From: an uncultured Phycisphaerales bacterium
GTDB taxonomy: Bacteria; Planctomycetota; Phycisphaerae; Phycisphaerales; SM1A02
Assembly (NCBI GenBank): GCA_946886375.1
Contig: CAMPIL010000125.1
Span: forward strand, 1 to 9,293
Reading direction: 5' to 3'
DNA length: 9,293 bases
Part shown: piece by piece, positions 7,200 to 9,293 of the stretch
Position numbering within the stretch: position 1 is the first letter of the stretch
Layout: each line of letters starts with the position of its first letter
Translations under genes and position numbers: made by a program
Notes under the pieces: generated by a model
The model's database searches: none
Seen by the model: only the letters and a program-made list of their open reading frames with translations
What the model was told of the DNA's origin: nothing

Positions 7200-8882
7200 T
7201 CACTCCCCAGCAGTTCGCTGAATGATGAACGGCTCGCCCATTTTTCGCCGCGCGGGGGCCTTGGGCAGTTGCGCAACCTGCTCGGGCGTCAAGAGGCTCG
7301 TGATGGACTTGACGAACCGCTCATCCAATTCGCGTCGCTTGGCGAACGCCTCGGAAATCGGATCATCGTGGTTCAGGCGGGCCGCCTCCACCGGAGCCGC
7401 GCCGGCGGCGATGGCCTTCATGTGTTCAATCGGCCGGCGGGGTTCGGCGGGCTGGTGCTTGTCGATCGCACGGCGAAGCCGCACGTTCATCTCCTCCAAC
7501 TCGATCTGGTAGGCCCGCTCCAGTTCCCCCAGGCTGACCACTGTGGATTCATCCACGCCTTCGATTTTACGGGCCGCGACAAACGTGCGCTGGGCGAGCG
7601 TCGGCCGGTAAATCTGCGGATACGCCGCCTTGATCACCGCATCGCGGAACGCCTGGCCGATGTCCTCGGGCATGGCCTGGGCGATGGTGTCGGCGAACTG
7701 CTCGTTCACTGCGCGAACCGCCACGCGCAAAGCGGCCGCACGATCGATCACTGACAGCGCGCGGTCAAAGTTCTTCTCCTGCATCGCCTTGTCGATCTTC
7801 GCGTTGCTGTCTTCGAGGTACTCATTGCGCTGTCGCAGCGCGGCGTCGAGCGCGAGATCGTAATTGTCCAGTTGCTCTGAAACCGAGTTCAGATTCGCCG
7901 GGTTGACATCGATCTTCTTGAGCACCTTGAACAGATTGGTGCGTTCGCCGCTGAGCCGTCCCTTGGGCAGGCTCTTTTCGCGCAGCAAGGCTCGTTCCAG
8001 CGCGGGCCAGCGTTCGATTTGGTCGGTCGTGAGTTTGGTGTGCGCTTCGGCGACGAACTGCTGTCGCAGGTTCACCTTGTCCTTGCGCAGCGCCTCGGAT
8101 GCAGCTGCCATTTCTTCCTGGCGCTTTTTCAAGTCTTCGACGCGGGCGACCCCCATGCCTGGAATTGCGGGGATTTCATTGGGGTTCCCGCCCTCGGCCA
8201 TCTGCTGCTCAACCTGCTGCTTGATCTTTTCAGCCATCTCGGCCGCCCGCTTCTCCAGTTCCTGGCGCACCTCTTCAGGAAGTTCCTCGCCATTGCGACC
8301 TTGGAAACTGACCGCCACGCTCGGCTGCGCCGGGGCCGCCGGGGCCGCGCCGCCTTCATCGCCGCCCTCTTCACCTTCACCGCCGGGGGCTTGCATGCGC
8401 ACGCCGACTTCCATCTGCATCCCTTCCGCCAGCAGGTCGCCCATTTCCCCGTCCTCCAACATGACCATGGGCAGGTCGGACGCGTCTTCATCCTCGCCAA
8501 GGTCTTCCGGCCGGCGCAGACTGCCCGGGCCGAGCGTCAGCACCGGCATTTCACCTGCGACTTCCAAGTGCTGCTTGCACAAGGCTGCGAATTTTTCCAG
8601 GTACAACTCGATCTGCCGCTCGAACGCGGTCGTCTGCGCTTCGCTCAGCACGAGTTTCTCGGTGAAGATCGGCAGGTCGCGCTTCACGAAATCCGGCTGA
8701 CGAATCTCGATCAGATTCGGCATGCTGAAGTGCGACATCGTCGGCCCGTCGCCATTGTCATCAATCACCATGATCTGCGGCCCGCCCTGGCCAAACACCG
8801 GCTGCGAATACGCCAGCACTCCACCCAGCGCGAGCAACGTGAAGGCAAGACCCCGGCAACGCATCAATGGTGAACACGGCAT
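7200..8882 (-). CDS. Secreted 560-residue protein of unknown function with three LTxxQ-like motifs
   Basis: I do not recognise this protein. It starts with a signal peptide (basic start, hydrophobic core about 12-24, plausible cleavage near 'YSQPVFG-Q' at 25-32), so it should be periplasmic or secreted. The rest is mostly helical and highly charged. Three helices carry 'L-S/T-x-x-Q': LSEAQ (79-83), LTTDQ (284-288, followed by 'IERWPALERALL') and LTPEQ (531-535). This resembles the LTxxQ motif of the Spy/CpxP periplasmic family, but the protein is several times longer, so kinship is only suggested. An acidic and Gly/Ala-rich linker lies at about 126-187 ('GGEGEEGGDEGG'), followed by a likely coiled coil (200-275). 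The start at 8882 is supported by AGGAG upstream; an internal ATG at residue 7 lacks one. It lies between a PEP-CTERM substrate and the SLBB export gene on the same strand, hinting at a cell-envelope role. Confidence 0.85.
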   Translation of the reverse strand: MPCSPLMRCRGLAFTLLALGGVLAYSQPVFGQGGPQIMVIDDNGDGPTMSHFSMPNLIEIRQPDFVKRDLPIFTEKLVLSEAQTTAFERQIELYLEKFAALCKQHLEVAGEMPVLTLGPGSLRRPEDLGEDEDASDLPMVMLEDGEMGDLLAEGMQMEVGVRMQAPGGEGEEGGDEGGAAPAAPAQPSVAVSFQGRNGEELPEEVRQELEKRAAEMAEKIKQQVEQQMAEGGNPNEIPAIPGMGVARVEDLKKRQEEMAAASEALRKDKVNLRQQFVAEAHTKLTTDQIERWPALERALLREKSLPKGRLSGERTNLFKVLKKIDVNPANLNSVSEQLDNYDLALDAALRQRNEYLEDSNAKIDKAMQEKNFDRALSVIDRAAALRVAVRAVNEQFADTIAQAMPEDIGQAFRDAVIKAAYPQIYRPTLAQRTFVAARKIEGVDESTVVSLGELERAYQIELEEMNVRLRRAIDKHQPAEPRRPIEHMKAIAAGAAPVEAARLNHDDPISEAFAKRRELDERFVKSITSLLTPEQVAQLPKAPARRKMGEPFIIQRTAGE

Positions 8883-8975
8883 GGCTGACTCCTGTTTACG
8901 ATGGACGTACCGCTGTCAAATCACAACCCGACGGGCAATAGGATGCGCTTGCGCCAAATTCCTGACACGCAAATG

Positions 8976-8992
8976 CCCCGAGTTACCCCGAG
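8976..8992. repeat. Direct repeat CCCCGAG with 10-base period
   Basis: Two identical heptamers are separated by three bases, so they recur every ten bases, about one helical turn. This is the spacing of some response-regulator operators. They lie about 94-110 bases upstream of the 560-residue protein gene. No regulator is identified, and two copies alone may be chance. Confidence 0.35.
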
Positions 8993-9005
8993 CCTCGCTT
9001 GCCTC

Positions 9006-9047
9006 AGCACTGAATTTTCGGTCGCGAAAAGCTGAAAATGGGGTGCT
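9006..9047 (-). other. Stem-loop with two competing inner pairings
   Basis: Outer arms AGCAC (9006-9010) and GTGCT (9043-9047) are complementary. Inside them ATTTTC (9014-9019) can pair with GAAAAT (9034-9039), while the overlapping TTTTCG (9015-9020) can instead pair with CGAAAA (9025-9030) around a four-base loop. The two inner stems exclude each other. In the minus-strand RNA the element would lie 124-165 bases before the start of the 560-residue protein. I match it to no known RNA family. Confidence 0.4.
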
Positions 9048-9185
9048 AGACGATCATCGAATCTGCGACGTGTGGATGACGCTGTTCAAACCACCCCGCA
9101 AGGCTCACCGCCGCGCGCCCATGACGGCTTGACCACCGCCATGCTGGTCTTCGCATGTTCATCATTCATTGATCGTGATATCGCC

Positions 9186-9206
9186 GGGGCAAGCATCGGC
9201 AGCCCC
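9186..9206 (-). terminator. Possible terminator hairpin after the PEP-CTERM gene
   Basis: GGGGC and GCCCC arms with an 11-base loop begin four bases after the TAG stop at 9213-9211. There is no T-run after the stem, so intrinsic termination is not assured; it may act as a 3' stabilising hairpin. Confidence 0.3.
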
Positions 9207-9210
9207 AGAA

Positions 9211-9293
9211 CTACCGCCGTCTGCTGCGGCTGCACAGGCCGGCGATGCCGAGCAATCCAAGCGCGCCCGGAGCAGGAACGCCGCCCCAGTGCA
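9211..9293 (-). CDS. C-terminal end of a PEP-CTERM-type protein (probable exosortase substrate), N-terminus beyond window
   Basis: Reading leftward from the right edge, 26 codons precede a TAG stop at 9213-9211. They encode, after four residues, 'VPAPGALGLLGIAGL' and then a tail 'CSRSRRR'. This is the three-part PEP-CTERM layout: a short Pro-containing motif, a hydrophobic helix of about ten residues, and an Arg-rich end at the stop. The 'PAPGA' variant is common in planctomycete substrates. Such proteins are exported by Sec, held in the inner membrane by this tail, and processed by an exosortase; one lies about 4 kb downstream on the same strand. The functional domain is outside the window, so its role is unknown. 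The piece is short, but motif, spacing and stop agree. Confidence 0.82.
   Translation of the reverse strand, partial: HWGGVPAPGALGLLGIAGLCSRSRRR

Larger units (their letters stand above)
8883..9210. other. Gene-free stretch with repeats and stem-loops
   Basis: No convincing gene lies in these 328 bases on either strand. It separates the end of the PEP-CTERM gene from the start of the 560-residue protein and should hold the terminator of the first and the promoter and leader of the second. Visible elements are a GGGGC/GCCCC stem at 9186-9206, a structured element at 9006-9047, a direct repeat of CCCCGAG at 8976-8982 and 8986-8992, and TTGACA on the minus strand at 8919-8914. The TTGACA is too close to the start codon to be a convincing -35 for a transcript that keeps its Shine-Dalgarno. 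Confidence 0.6.

Noticed and set aside
8893..8919. TTGACA with TAAACA 15 bases later on the minus strand, as promoter of the 560-residue protein
   Set aside because: The spacer is short and transcription would start at about 8886, removing the AGGAG ribosome binding site. A leaderless start is possible but unsupported.
9120..9180. Short plus-strand reading frames near the right edge as a small gene
   Set aside because: No Shine-Dalgarno, very short, and composition gives no support.

Overview
The window looks like part of a Planctomycetota chromosome, most likely class Phycisphaerae. This is inferred from moderately high GC, Shine-Dalgarno starts (GAGG five bases before ATG at three genes), a 'PAPGA' form of the PEP-CTERM sorting signal, and a compact exosortase locus with very large secreted or membrane-anchored proteins. 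I see no rRNA, tRNA, transposase or CRISPR array. All six supported genes lie on the minus strand, so the locus reads from right to left. The long plus-strand ORFs are antisense shadows of these genes.

Layout in transcription order. (1) At the right edge (9293-9211) are the last 26 codons of a protein ending in a PEP-CTERM-like signal, i.e. a probable exosortase substrate. (2) A gene-free stretch (9210-8883) holds several inverted and direct repeats. (3) At 8882-7200 is a secreted 560-residue protein of unknown function with three LTxxQ-like helices and an acidic, Gly-rich linker. (4) A 198-base gap (7199-7002) has a possible sigma-70 promoter and a GC-rich hairpin just before the next ribosome binding site. 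(5) At 7001-5337 is a lipoprotein of the Wza-like polysaccharide export family, with poly-export and SLBB domains and a long Pro/Gln-rich insertion. (6) A gap of about 237 bases has two small hairpins and a weak promoter candidate. (7) At 5099-4152 is an exosortase with its full Cys/Arg/His catalytic set. (8) At 4150-3293, one base after the exosortase stop, is an EpsI-family protein (DUF3485). (9) From 3274 to beyond the left edge is a membrane-anchored TPR protein of more than 1,091 residues, starting 18 bases after the EpsI stop and in the same frame.

Taken together, this is an exosortase/PEP-CTERM and exopolysaccharide export locus. The exosortase and EpsI partner would process PEP-CTERM proteins at the inner membrane. 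The SLBB lipoprotein would form the outer-membrane exit for a polysaccharide. The giant TPR protein occupies the place of PrsT in proteobacterial exosortase clusters. Glycosyltransferases, a Wzc-like copolymerase and regulators are not in this window and may lie to the left. The least explained parts are the 560-residue secreted protein, the SLBB insertion, and the structured leaders upstream of two genes.
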